From Culex pipiens pallens (Eukaryota; Arthropoda; Insecta; Diptera; Culicidae), in contig NC_068938.1 of the NCBI RefSeq assembly GCF_016801865.2, positions 81,852,886 through 81,916,885 of the forward strand: 64,000 nucleotides of DNA, read 5' to 3'. Shown here in pieces: positions 1 through 12,600 of the stretch. The position numbers and the translations under genes were made by a program. The notes under the pieces were generated by a model. That model was not told the origin of the DNA, made no database searches, and was given only the letters and a program-made list of their open reading frames with translations. The first letter of the stretch is position 1. Each line of letters begins with the position of its first letter.

Positions 1-540
1 CTCATGAAGCCGAATCTCAGAACGCAGAATGTTGAAACGCCGAAAATGAAAAAATTAAAGACCAATTTATTTTTGCTAGGTTGAAATAATCCAGAAAAAA
101 TCCATAAGAATAATTTTGACTAAAAAAGAAATCCAAAAAAATAAACCATTCAAAAAATAAGACATAAAAATTAAATAAAATTTTAATTCAAAAATGTTTA
201 ACAAATAAAATTTAAAATCTTTAAAAAATCATAAGACTAGGGGTTTGAAAATTTAAACACAGTTCGTACTCGATGATACTCGCCAAAGAGTCACAAAGAA
301 AAATCGAAACACGAAATTTGTATAATTATCTTATCAAAATTTCTCTAACCTAAAATATGACTCAAAAAATGCTCCAAAGTTATCTAATGCTCAGCAAAAA
401 TGGTAGCATTTAGGAATTGAGGAGATCACCAGTTTAAATTTTTAAACAGGTCCAGAATTTAAGAATCCTGCAGTTCACTTTCAAAAGGGTCCTGAAGTTG
501 GGATTTGAGGAATTTAGAAAATCAGACATGTAAGAATTTT
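1..540. other. AT-rich non-coding DNA (importin-13 intron 3)
   Basis: No convincing ORF, RNA gene or mobile-element end is visible. The stretch lies downstream of the splice donor of importin-13 exon 3 (minus strand), so it should belong to that gene's third intron, whose next exon is off the left edge. Confidence 0.5.
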
Positions 541-2024
541 AGAAATTTAGAAATTTAGAAATTTAGAAATTTAGAAATTTAGAAATTTAGAAATTTAGAA
601 ATTTAGAAATTTAGAAATTTAGAAATTTAGAAATTTAGAAATTTAGAAATTTAGAAATTTAGAAATTTAGAAATTTAGAAATTTAGAAATTTAGAAATTT
701 AGAAATTTAGAAATTTAGAAATTTAGAAATTTAGAAATTTAGAAATTTAGAAATTTAGAAATTTTGAAATTTTGAAATTTTGAAATTTTGAAATTTTGAA
801 ATTTTGAAATTTTGAAATTTTGAAATTTTGAAATTTTGAAATTTTGAAATTTTGAAATTTTGAAATTTTGAAATTTTGAAATTTTGAAATTTAGAAATTT
901 AGAAATTTAGAAATTTAGAAATTTAGAAATTTAGAAATTTAGAAATTTAGAAATTTAGAAATTTAGAAATTTAGAAATTTAGAAATTTAGAAATTTAGAA
1001 ATTTAGAAATTTAGAAATTTAGAAATTTAGAAATTTAGAAATTTAGAAATTTAGAAATTTAGAAATTTAGAAATTTAGAAATTTAGAAATTTAGAAATTT
1101 AGAAATTTAGAAATTTAGAAATTTAGAAATTTAGAAATTTAGAAATTTAGAAATTTAGAAATTTAGAAATTTAGAAATTTAGAAATTTAGAAATTTAGAA
1201 ATTTAGAAATTTAGAAATTTAGAAATTTAGAAATTTAGAAATTTAGAAATTTAGAAATTTAGAAATTTAGAAATTTAGAAATTTAGAAATTTAGAAATTT
1301 AGAAATTTAGAAATTTAGAAATTTAGAAATTTAGAAATTTGGAAATTAAGAAATTTAGAAATTTAGAAATTTAGAAATTTAGAAATTTAGAAATTTTTAA
1401 ATTTTTAAATTTTTAAATTTTTAAATTTTTAAATTTTTAAATTTTTAAATTTTTAAATTTTTAAATTTTTAAATTTTTAAATTTTTAAATTTTTAAATTT
1501 TTAAATTTTTAAATTTTTAAATTTTTAAATTTTTAAATTTTTAAATTTTTAAATTTTTAAATTTTTAAATTTTTAAATTTTTAAATTTTTAAATTTTTAA
1601 ATTTTTAAATTTTTAAATTTTTAAATTTTTAAATTTTTAAATTTTTAAATTTTTAAATTTTTAAATTTTTAAATTTTTAAATTTTTAAATTTTTGAATTT
1701 TGAAATTTTGAAATTTTGAAATTTTGAAATTTTGAAATTTTGAAATTTTGAAATTTTGAAATTTTGAAATTTTGAAATTTTGAAATTTTGAAATTTTGAA
1801 ATTTTGAAATTTTGAAATTTTGAAATTTTGAAATTTTGAAATTTTGAAATTTTGAAATTTTGAAATTTTGAAATTTTGAAATTTTGAAATTTTGAAATTT
1901 TGAAATTTAGAAATTTAGAAATTTAGAAATTTAGAAATTTAGAAATTTAGAAATTTAGAAATTTAGAAATTTGGAAATTTAGAAATTTAGAAATTTAGAA
2001 ATTTAGAAATTTAGAAATTTATCA
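541..2024. repeat. 8-bp AT-rich satellite array with variant blocks
   Basis: About 1.48 kb of tandem 8-mers. The array is divided into blocks of single-base variants: AAATTTAG (about 541-763), AAATTTTG (764-891), AAATTTAG (892-1395), AAATTTTT (1396-1694), AAATTTTG (1695-1904), AAATTTAG (1905-2020). Within each block the units are almost identical, with rare single changes such as one near 1341-1350. This pattern fits local homogenisation by slippage or unequal exchange. It lies in importin-13 intron 3. Confidence 0.95.
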
Positions 2025-2204
2025 ATTTATCAATTTATAATTTTTTTGAAATTTTGGCTTTTCAAATTCTCACATTTTAATACAACTTTTTAAATTTAAA
2101 TTCTTAAATTTTTGGAGTTTAATTAATCTTATTTATTAATTTCGAATGTTTTTTTTTTATTTTAAATTAAAAAAACGTTTCTTAATCCACCATTAGGTGG
2201 GTGG

Positions 2205-2706
2205 TGCCTTCCTCACATTTAAAAAGTAATAATGAAAATAAGTTAATGCTTAAAATATATACCTGATACAGACTTTTCCAGAAAACATGCAGACTCTCAT
2301 TTGAAGCAATGTGGCAACCGGGCGTTTGCATCTGGCGCGACTCTCGCACGTAAACAAAAAGACCCGGCCTTTTGAGGTTAGGCAAAAAATCACCCTTTTT
2401 TGTATCTACAAAAATCTGTTTCTTGGCATAACTTTTTAAATACCTAACTAAACTGAATAAAATTTAATAGGGTCTTAGGGGACCCCAAAACGAACAGAAT
2501 AAGGCGGATCCGGCCAAAATCGGTTCAGCCAGTTCTGAGATAATCGTGTGGAAAAAAAATCATGTCTACACACATCCCCACAGACATTTGTTCAGAATTT
2601 GATTCTGAGTCGATAGGTATACGTGAAGGTATATCTTGGAGTCGTATTTAAGAAGTTCATTTTTCGAGTGATTTTATAGCCTTGCCTCAGTGGGGTGAGG
2701 AAGGCA
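2205..2706. mobile_element. MITE-like element with TGCCTTCCTCAC ends
   Basis: The 12-bp terminal inverted repeat TGCCTTCCTCAC at 2205-2216 is matched by GTGAGGAAGGCA at 2695-2706. No coding capacity is seen in the 502 bp. A similar end, GAGGAAGGCACCAACCACC followed by TTAATC-type sequence in reverse, recurs near 30630-30665, so this is a repeated family. The exact outer ends could lie further out, because CTTAATCCACC just left of 2205 is also shared. Confidence 0.6.
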
Positions 2707-2859
2707 AAAAACAGTTTTTTTTTTAATTTTTGGATTAAATTAACTACACACTTAGATTTTTTACAGATTTCGGTAGTAAAAAAATCGGTAAAGTTTAAAT
2801 CGGTAAATCATCTGTCAAAATGAACAAAATTCTAGCGAATGAACAATGATGAACAATAA

Positions 2860-3253
2860 GTCGGGACCGTGGTGTAGGGGCGTGATTGCCTCTCACCCAG
2901 TCGGCCTGGGTTCGATCCCAGAAGGTCCCGGTGGCATTTTTTGAGACGAGATTTGTCTGATCACGCCTTTCGTCGGACAGGGAAGAAAATGTTGGCCCGG
3001 ACTAACCTAAAAAGGTTAGGTCGTTAGCTCAGTCCAGGTGTAGGAGTCGTCTCCCTGGGTCCTGTCTCGGTGGAGTCGCTTGTAGGCAGTTGGACTAACA
3101 ATCCAAAGGTCGTCAGTTCGAATCCCGGCTAAGGTGTAAAAAGAGGTTTGCAATTGCCTCAACAATCAAGCTTTCGGACACCCTGTTTCGAGTAGGAATC
3201 TCGCAATCGAGAACGCCAAGGCAATGCTGTAGAGCGAATAATTTGATTTGATT
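2860..3253 (+). mobile_element. Dimeric tRNA-derived SINE, family A copy 1
   Basis: The element opens with a tRNA-Glu(CTC)-like module (acceptor GGGACCG/CGGTCCC, box B GGTTCGATCCC). A second tRNA-like module follows, with anticodon-arm sequence GGACTAACAATCC and box B AGTTCGAATCC. It ends in TTTGATTTGATTTG. A 13-bp target duplication TGATGAACAATAA flanks it (2847-2859 and 3254-3266). This copy lacks the GGGGTGGATGGAAG stretch seen in the other copies. Pol III promoter boxes are implied by the tRNA modules. Confidence 0.9.
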
Positions 3254-3665
3254 TGATGAACAATAATGAACCTCATAACCGAATTTCGGGAAGTTTTTAC
3301 CGAATTCACTAAATTTCAGTTTACCGAACTGTTCAGCATTTGAAAATTCGGTAAACTTGACCGAATTTGGTAAGAAAATCTATGTGTGTATAAAAATCAA
3401 AAAAACTTTGAATTTTTAAACTTCTGAAAATTCTGAACATTTAGTTGCTCTTATTATTGATTTTTTTTCCCCCAAAAATGTTTAAATTTGTAAAAAAAGT
3501 ATTTCTCCGTAACAAAAAAAATAGCAAGCCACGGAAATTCGCTGTATTGTTGCATCTGCAATTCGCACACTTTACGCGTGTCTGGTGATGGTATATCAAC
3601 ACAGCTCAAAGATGATCCGAATTAAAACTGATCTAGCTTTAGCTGCTACCCTGTAGTTGTCTTAC

Positions 3666-6600
3666 CTGCATTTGGCCAAAGTTGTACTCTAGAATGGCGT
3701 TGAACAGCTGCTTCATGCTGTCTCGGCTCTGCGGGTCATTGTAGAATATCAGTATAAACTGTAACGAAAAAAAAGTTTAATAAAACGCGACGAACCCCTA
3801 CCACCTCCACTCACATTCCCGGCCATTTCGACCGCCGACGGGGCGCACTTGTTGGCAAAGATGTGCAGTATCAGGCAGCACATGTCGTTCAGCAGGGGCT
3901 TGATGTCGTCCATGAGGTTGGTGAGCGCCTGCTGGAGCGCCTTGCACAGCGTCTCGATGACGCTCTCGTCGTGGATCCACTGTTCGCACAGGGTTTTGAG
4001 CAGGCCCATCGTCTTCTCCAGGATGAGCAAAATCGGTTGGACGGGTTGTGGTTGAGGTGGAGCGGCGGCGGCGGCAGCCGCAGCCGTTGGTTGGCCTCGA
4101 CCGACGGTGGCGGAAAGGTCGTCGCCGTCCTTTTCGGAGGGTTTTCGTGTGTTGAGTGAGGAGAAGAGCTTCGAGATCATCTCGAGCCGCAGGATGATGC
4201 GACTTTTGGCGGCGTCGCTTTTGTCCTGGTTTTGGACGGTCATTTGAAGTTCGGCGAAGCAGGGCGATACCATAACGTCCAGGTATTGGATGATGTTTTC
4301 GTACGAGATGACGCTCATGATGTTGCCAACGGTGTACATGAGCCGGATCATTTCGGAGTTTTTGAGGTGTCCACCCTGGAGGGCGGCCCGACATGCGTCC
4401 AGGAGGGGAAGCGCGAACGGGGCCATCTCTTTTTGACACTCGGAGGTAAGATCTTTGAGGCCAAGGGTGGCCTGTGATGCTTGCGTTGAGCTGAGCCCTT
4501 TGACGAGCAGCTCGATCGCCGACGGCAGGTACTTTGGGTTGTCGCTGATCCAATCGCTGTACGCGCCGGCCGTCTCCAGCGCCATGCCGAGCAGCTTATC
4601 GCTGTACTTGTCGTACGGGATGTCGTTCAGGACTTTGAGCAACTTTACGATCTGAGGATATTCGGCGTACTCGATCTTCTGTGCGATCGAGCAGTACGCG
4701 TGGATCGTCGCCTCCAGCAGGGGCCAACTGTCCGTGTTCTGTGGGTCATAGTTTAGGTACAGTATCGACTCGTCCAACGCTTCTGACAACACGTCCAACA
4801 TCAGATCGTTCAACACGTCGTGACAAGAGAGCAAAGTATCGCCAATATCTTGCCTGTAGCATCGGAACGTCTCCAGATCGTCCGAGTTCCACTTGGGCAG
4901 CGCTTTGTCGTTTGGCAACTGACTTTTCCGGATCAACACCTTCAAGATGTGCGCATACACCGGCTTGATCGCATCCCAGCACTTGGTCTTGTGATCGTCA
5001 TTTGGCATCGAGAAAACCTCGTCCTGCAGCATGTACCAAAACTCCATCGCCAGCGTGCTGCACGATTCGTCCACCGGATACGTCCCCGGCTTGTCCGTAC
5101 ACTTGACCAACAAATCAACCGTCCTCCCGTAAACCTTCGTCAGCTCTTCATTGTCCGTCAAAATCCCAGCAAAGATCACCGACGAGTAGCACTCCAACGT
5201 CGTCAAAAACAGCGTATAAATCACAAACGCCAAATTCTCATTCTCGTTGTTCTCCTTCCACTCAACGTCCAAAATCGGACCCAACACGTCCAGAAACAAC
5301 ACCATGAACCGTATCACGGTCGCGGAATATTTGTACCCGTTGCAGTTCTGCGAACTCATCACCTTCACCAACACCTTCACCGCCGTCTCCGCCAAATCGC
5401 TGTCCTCCTGCGACAAACACCCGTCCTCCTTCGGCTCCTTCCAGTAACAATAGTGAATCAACTTCAGCAACACCTGCACCATCGTGTCGCACTCGTCCAA
5501 CCGCACATTGCCGTACTTCAACCAGGTCGCCAAACACTTTGTAGCGTTGATCAGCACAGTCATCTCGCTCTCCTCCAACCGACCGGCGTTCAACTTCTCG
5601 CTCAGGTAGTTAATCACCGTTCCGGTCGCAAAGCCGGCCTTCTTGTTCAGCTCCTCGCGGACCATCGCCCGGGGGATCTGCGTGTGGACGGAATCGGCCT
5701 CGTCCGGGATGCCCTCGAGCACCGACATCAGAATCTCCAGCTGGCACGTTTTGGACAGCGCGCCGAGCTGCTCGTTCAGGAACATCCCCGTCACCTCCTC
5801 GATGACCGTCGGGTGCTCCAGCATGTGGACGATGAAGACGCTGAGCTGGAAGAGAAGAACAAAATAGACGTTTTTTCTTAATTTTAACATCAATTTCGAG
5901 TTCTATGACCCCAATTTAATCAAATTTGAATTGTTGAAAAAATGTATTTTTTAGTGTATTGCAGTTTCGATTATCGCCATGACGCCATCACATTTCGTTA
6001 AAAAATTGCGCTCTTGATTTTTTTTCCTCGCTTGGGTAGTTATTAAACATTAAGCGCGCATTTTGTTTATTGATTCGATTCCAGGGAGCAGGCCACGTGG
6101 TCACTCTGCAGGATTGATATTTTTGCATCCTATTTTTCGCATGTAGATATCCATTTTTAGTGTATTTATTAAAAAAATTAAATATGCTGATTAATCCCAT
6201 TACACAAAAAATAATTAAATGCTAACTAGTTAAATGCTTTTTGAATCGGTCGTTTTAATATAAGTTCTAACTCTCACATTTAAATAAAACAAATGAATAA
6301 ATAAATATTTGATGTTCACTCCGCATTGCTGTAAGAGTTTAAATTCAAGATTCTAATTATGCGTTAAATCATCTTTATAACCTCGAATTTCGCTTAAACA
6401 CATAATAATTTATAAAGAAATATATAAACTTCGCTTTACTCTTACAGTCGATAGCTTGAGTTTAACAGCAGACATGTTAAAACTGTGTTTAATCAGCATT
6501 GTTTTTACCTGAGAAAATGGTTGGTTTAGTAATACTACAGACAATTTAATCATGCACGGCTTCGTCGCGTTGTATCTGCCGTGACTTTAAATCGAATATA

Positions 6601-9600
6601 TATAAATCATGCATCTTTCATACTGTACAGTCATCTGTATAAGTTTAATAACCAAAAAAAAGGTGCAGGTGGTTATGTTACACATGACCAGTATGACAAA
6701 GAACTTTGCAAGATGGTTGTTGAAATTTTCGATTACATTGTCTGGTCCAAATTTTCCCAAGATTCACTAGATTCATAATTACCATAAAGTTTGATACCCA
6801 TATTGCCCCTACTCTTATGGTTCGGCAAATGTCCCCCCATCGGAACATCCCCGGGGCCTCCAAACACTCCAGGTGGTGGCCAATTCCAATTATCGACTCC
6901 TAATGCCGGCTGGCATGTCTTGGCTGATCCATGCCATCTGCTCCCGGGCCACCAGACCATCTGCTCCTGATGTTGACTCGTCGACGTCCAGCAACAGAAT
7001 GAATTTTCGGGACCAACCGAGCCGAGTTTTGTTGGTTTAGGTTTAGTTTTGTTGCCCCGTCGACGATCCGAAAATTATGAGGTGGAGTGGGGGTAATTTT
7101 AGATACATCAATCTCACGTCTCTCGATTGACTGATTGGGAAACGTTTGTTCGACCAACCAGCGTGTACCTAAGAGGGGAAATTTGCCGAGAGGGGAATTC
7201 GTCACGTAACGTTTTCGCTTCGCGAAAATTTTGGATTGACACCACGTATAGAAACCTTAGGACAAAGTTCTTTGTCAAAAAACTAAATATAGGTACTTGA
7301 CTTGCCCGCAATACCTTTCGGGGTATATCCTAGGGTTCTACCTCCCCAAGTAACCAGAAGCACTAAATCAAAACTCTAAATCCACTCTAAATAAACTTTC
7401 ACGATGCTATGGCACTTTAAATAGTCTTTCCCAATGTTTTGAAACATTTGTAGCTTGAAACATTATTATCTACTGTATAATGACATATAGAACAGCCAAT
7501 TAAAGTTTCAAAGCATTTAGCTCAATAATGTTTCAAAGCATTAATGGTAAGCTTTATATATCAATGTAAAGTAAGCTTTTAAAGTTACATCACACTTTGA
7601 CATTTCTTCAAATGTTTCAAAACACTAACTCAACATTAGTGAGAGCAAAGAAAGTTTGCAAGTATTTGGTGGTATTTTTGTTGATGCAGGAAAAAACGTT
7701 TGGAGGAGGTCCAGGTTTTACTCGGACGAGATCGTGTTCGGAGTGGCATACGTCTACGCCAGCTTTAATTATACCTTCGTCCACGTTACGGATCTTTTGG
7801 GCAAGTAACTATCTGGCGGAGCACCGGCGGCATGAAGGTCAAGGCTGATCGTGACGAGGCTCGCCCTACGCTGCTATGTGGCGGCTTTGTACGTAGGCGA
7901 AAAGTGCAAGTCCCTCGGAATCACCTCGCTGCACATGAAGCTGCGTGCCGCCGGCGGAACTTGCACCAAGACCCCGGGACCGGATGCGCAATCGGTGCTC
8001 CGTGGCCTAGCCCGTTCGTCGATGAATATTGTGAAGATTATTAATATCTTGTAAAGGTATGAAGTGTATTGATTAATAAATATGTACTTTGTTTCAACCT
8101 GGCTAGTGTATTCTTTTTTCATGCTACTAACTGAAGGAAGACTCTATCGACAAAAAGGTGCAGGTGGTTATGTTCTACATGACCAATATGACAAAGAACT
8201 TTGTACAAAACTCCTAAAAAAATATTCTATTACATTTTATTTTTAAATCATTGCCTATTTATTTAATCCTGAATAATTTATTCTAATTAAATGTTTCCAA
8301 TCTTAGGCACCTCTGTGGGAATAAATTGCAAAACACGAAAATATTGCCAAAACAAGTATGGTTCGGAAAATGCCACGGAACCGGCCACTCCAGCTTGTGG
8401 TCACTACAATCAAAATGGTTATTTTCATGTCCAGTATCAAAAACCATGAATTTTAATACCCATATTACCCCAAGTCGGATGGTTCGATTAATGTCCTCCC
8501 GGTAGAACCTTCCCTTGGACACTGGCCACTCCGGGTGTGGCCAATCCGGTCAAAATGGCCATTTTAGTTACCAGTTTCAAAAACCATGAATTTTGATACC
8601 CATATTGCCCCAAGTCGGATGGTTTGATTAATGTCCTCCCGGTAGAACCTTCCCTAGGGCACTGGCCACTCCAGGTGTGGCCAATATTTGGTGCACATAC
8701 TGTGTCTTTCAATGTGTGCGTGTGTGTGTGTGTGAGCAATAAAATTACCACCGTGGATCCGTCTTTGACGAAACCGCGATAGGCACTGAAATTTTCTGAG
8801 GCTAAGTGCTAGCTTATATAGTTCGCATGAAATGTGGGAACATGGTGCAAAATTTGCTTCCTCTCCTGCTTTCGCAAAACTCTCACGCGAGAGTTTGGCA
8901 CCACTGTTGCCACATTTCATGCGAACTATATAAGCTAGCACTTAGCCTCAGAAAATTTCAGTGCCTATCGCGGTTTCGTCAAAGACGGATCCACGGTGGT
9001 AATTTTATTGCTCACACACACACGCACACATTGAACGACACAGTATGTGCACCAAATTGGGAGGGATTCTGTTCTAATGAAGATTGATAGGAAGGTCACC
9101 GGAAAACCAGAATAATTTGGGGCAATGGGGTTGGGACCACATTGGTAGAACATTGGCCACACCCGGAGTGGCCATGGCCCTGGGGAAGGTTCTTCCGGGG
9201 GGACATTTACCGAACCATACGACTTGGGGCAATATGGGTATCAAAATTCATGGTTTTTGAAACTGGTAATGAAAATGGCCATTTCGACCGGATTGGCCAC
9301 ACCCGGAGTGGCCAGTGCCCTGGAGAAGATTCTATCGGGAGACATTAATCGAACCATACAACTTAAGCCGGGACCGTGGTGTAGGGGTAAGCGTGATTGC
9401 CTCTCACCCAGTCGGCCTGGGTTCGATCCCAGACGGTCCCGGTGGCATTTTTCGAGACGAGATTTGTCTGATCACGCCTTCCGTCGGACGGGAAGTAAAT
9501 GTTGGCCCCGGACTAACCTAAAAAGGTTAGGTCGTTAGCTCAGTCCAGGTGTAGGAGTCGTCTCCCTGGGTCCTGCCTCGGTGGAGTCGCTGGCAGGCAG

Positions 9601-12600
9601 TTGGACTCACAATCCAAAGGTCGTCAGTTCGAATCCCGGGGTGGATGGAAGTTTAGGTGTAAAAAGAGGTTTGCAATTGCCTCAACAATCAAGCCTTCGA
9701 ACACTTAGTTTCGAGTAGGAATCTCGTAATCGAGAACGCCATGGCAAAGCTGTAGAGCGAATAATTTGATTTGATTTTGATTTTTTTTTTTTGACAACTT
9801 GGGGCAATATGGGTATCAAAATTCATATTGGTTTTTGAAACTGGCAATCAAAATGTCCCGCCCGTGTGGATCAATCGGACCGCGCACTGGACCCACAATC
9901 CAGAGGTTGCTGGTTCAAATCCCGCGGCGGGCGCTCTAAAATTCTAAGTGTAAATATGGGTATCCGGCGCCGTCGCTCCGTGCCGTACTCAAACACTTAG
10001 GAGCCCAGGGCGGCGAAGCCCTTGTAGTTAAAAGAAAGACACTAGTGGTTGGTACTAGCGGCCGACAGCTATAAAGTCAACTTCATTTTTTTCAATTAAA
10101 ATGGCCATTTTGACCGGATTGGCCACACCCAGAGTGGCCATTGCCCTGGGCAAGGTTCTTCCGGGGGACATTTACCGAACTATACGACTTGGGGTAATAT
10201 GGGTATCAAAATTGCCCCAAGTCGTATGGTTCGATTAATGTCCCCCCCCCCCGGTAGAACCTTCCCCAGTGCACTGGCCACTCCGGGTGTGGCCAATCCG
10301 TTCAAAATTGCCATTTCCATTACCAGTTTCAAAAAACATGAATTTTGATACCCATATTGCCCCAAGTCGTATGGTTCGGTAAATGTCCCCCCGGAAGAAC
10401 CTTCCCCAGGGCACTGGCCACTCCGGGTGTGGCCAATATTCTAACAATGTGGTCCCAACCCCATTGCCCCAAATCATTCTGGTTTTCCGGTGACCTTCCT
10501 AACAATCTTCATTAGAACAGAATTCCTCCCAATGTGGTGCACATACTGTGTCGTTCAATGTGTGCGTGTGTGTGTGAGCAATAAAATTACTACCGTCGAT
10601 CCGTCTTTGATGAAACCACGGAAGGCACTGAAATTTTCTGAGGCTAAGTGCTAGCTTATATAGTTCGCATGAAATGTGGCAACAGTGGTACCAAGCTCTC
10701 GCGTGAGAGTTTTGCGAAAGCAGGAGAGGAAGCAACATTTGCTACGTGCTTTCAGCCAATCAGCAGCCGGGATTTTTCTTGCATTCATTTTTTATTTTCA
10801 TCTTAACTTTTAAGTACTTTAACAAAGTTTTATCAACTTTGTGAGGTAGTCAACTTGTACTTTAAGACTTCCCCTTTCGTTTGGTGTGTAAAACATAAAG
10901 ATTGTTTGAATGGGGGGGAAGATATAAGCATTTGAAAAACGACAGAAAATCGTTAAACTTTCGCTTCGCGAAATTTTGGATTGACACCCATAGACAGTGC
11001 CCTTAGGACAAAGTTCTTTGTCAAAATCATACGTGTAAACATATTTCAGGACGGGTGAGACGGTTGGCGCAGGGCATCTAGGTGAAACATCTCTGAACAT
11101 CAAATCAACACGCAGTTTAGAATCTCGAATGAAGCACAACACAGCAAAAAAACGCAAACAAGCTTTCAAAAACTGTCATCCCAGCGTGAAAAGCACTCTC
11201 CCAAGAGAGAGAGAGAGCTACGCGCAAAGCTTTTTTTTCTATTTCAAATACTGCCGGTAAGGTAGTATTTTGACGTTTTACCGCGGTATAACTCTATATC
11301 AACTCTACCAGTCGCCACTCAATTTTACCTCCATGCGTATAAAGTGAATATAAAGTTTTGAGACTCTGTATGCATACTTTATATGTTGATATAGAGGGGA
11401 TTTAAAGCTACCATATACAGTCCCACGGTTACTTGGGTCTCCTACTAACATTGAGTCCAAAACCTCCCTACAAACATCTATACCACTAAGGTGACGTAGG
11501 GTTCCCTGCGCACTTTAGATAGGTGTTTACAAACATTCCTTCATTTCCCCGAGGATAGCTTGGACCCGGCGTGGACCCCCTTATGCCCTGGGCTGTATTA
11601 CACACTCATCAAAAGATGAAAACATGGTATCTCCCGTGTTGGATTATTGTTCCGGATGAGGGTCTAACACAACCAGACCAAACAGTGGGATAAGCGTTGT
11701 GGAGCCTTCCGGTGGGGGGGCGTCCTCCAAATGCTAATGCTAATGCAGTTTCGATTATCTGATAGTAGAATTTTAGTAATTTAATAGTTTAGTATTTTAG
11801 TATTCTAGTATTCTAGTATTCTAGTATTTTAGTATTTTAGTATTTTAGTATTTTAGTATTTTAGTATTTTAGTATTTTAGTATTTTAGTATTTTAGTATT
11901 TTAGTATTTTAGTATTTTAGTATTTTAGTATTTTAGTATTTTAGTATTTAAGTATGTTAGTATTTTAGTATTTTAGTATTTTAGTATTTTAGTATTTTAG
12001 TATTTTAGTATTTTAGTATTTTAGTATTTTAGTATTTTAGTATTTTAGTATTTTAGTATTTTAGTATTTTAGTATTTTAGTATTTTAGTATTTTAGTATT
12101 TTAGTATTTTAGTATTTTAGTATTTTAGTATTTTAGGATTTTAGTATTTTAGTATTTTAGTATTTTAGTATTTTAGTATTTTAATATTTTAGTATTTTAG
12201 TATTTTAGTATTTTAGTATTTTAGTATTTTAGTATTTTAGTATTTTAGTTTTTTAGTTTTTTAGTTTTTTAGTTTTTTAGTTTTTAATTTTTTAGTACTT
12301 TAGTATTTTAGTGTTTCAGTATTGAATGGTTCTCTACGATTTCACAAATCGACTATTCTTAGTATTTTTTTTATTTTGATGAAACTATATCCATGTATTC
12401 CCTATGTCAAAAGAAGTCTTTTTGCATCATTCGTTTTTCATAAAAGTCTCCAAACAATTTAGGGACTGGTCATACAAAATGCGTACGTAAATGTATGAAA
12501 CTCTATATCTTGAGAAGAGATTTTCGGATCGATTTGGTGTCTTCGGCAAATTTAAAGGTTATGATTACGATTTTTCAGAAAAAAAGACACGCAGATTTTG

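Noticed and set aside
541..2024. CRISPR-like or regular repeat array
   Set aside because: Units are contiguous 8-mers with no unique spacers; this is a satellite in an animal genome.
4820..5881. 353-codon plus-strand ORF
   Set aside because: It is the antisense shadow of importin-13 exon 2. The minus-strand frame matches a known family, and this one gives low-complexity His/Gln/Arg-rich sequence.
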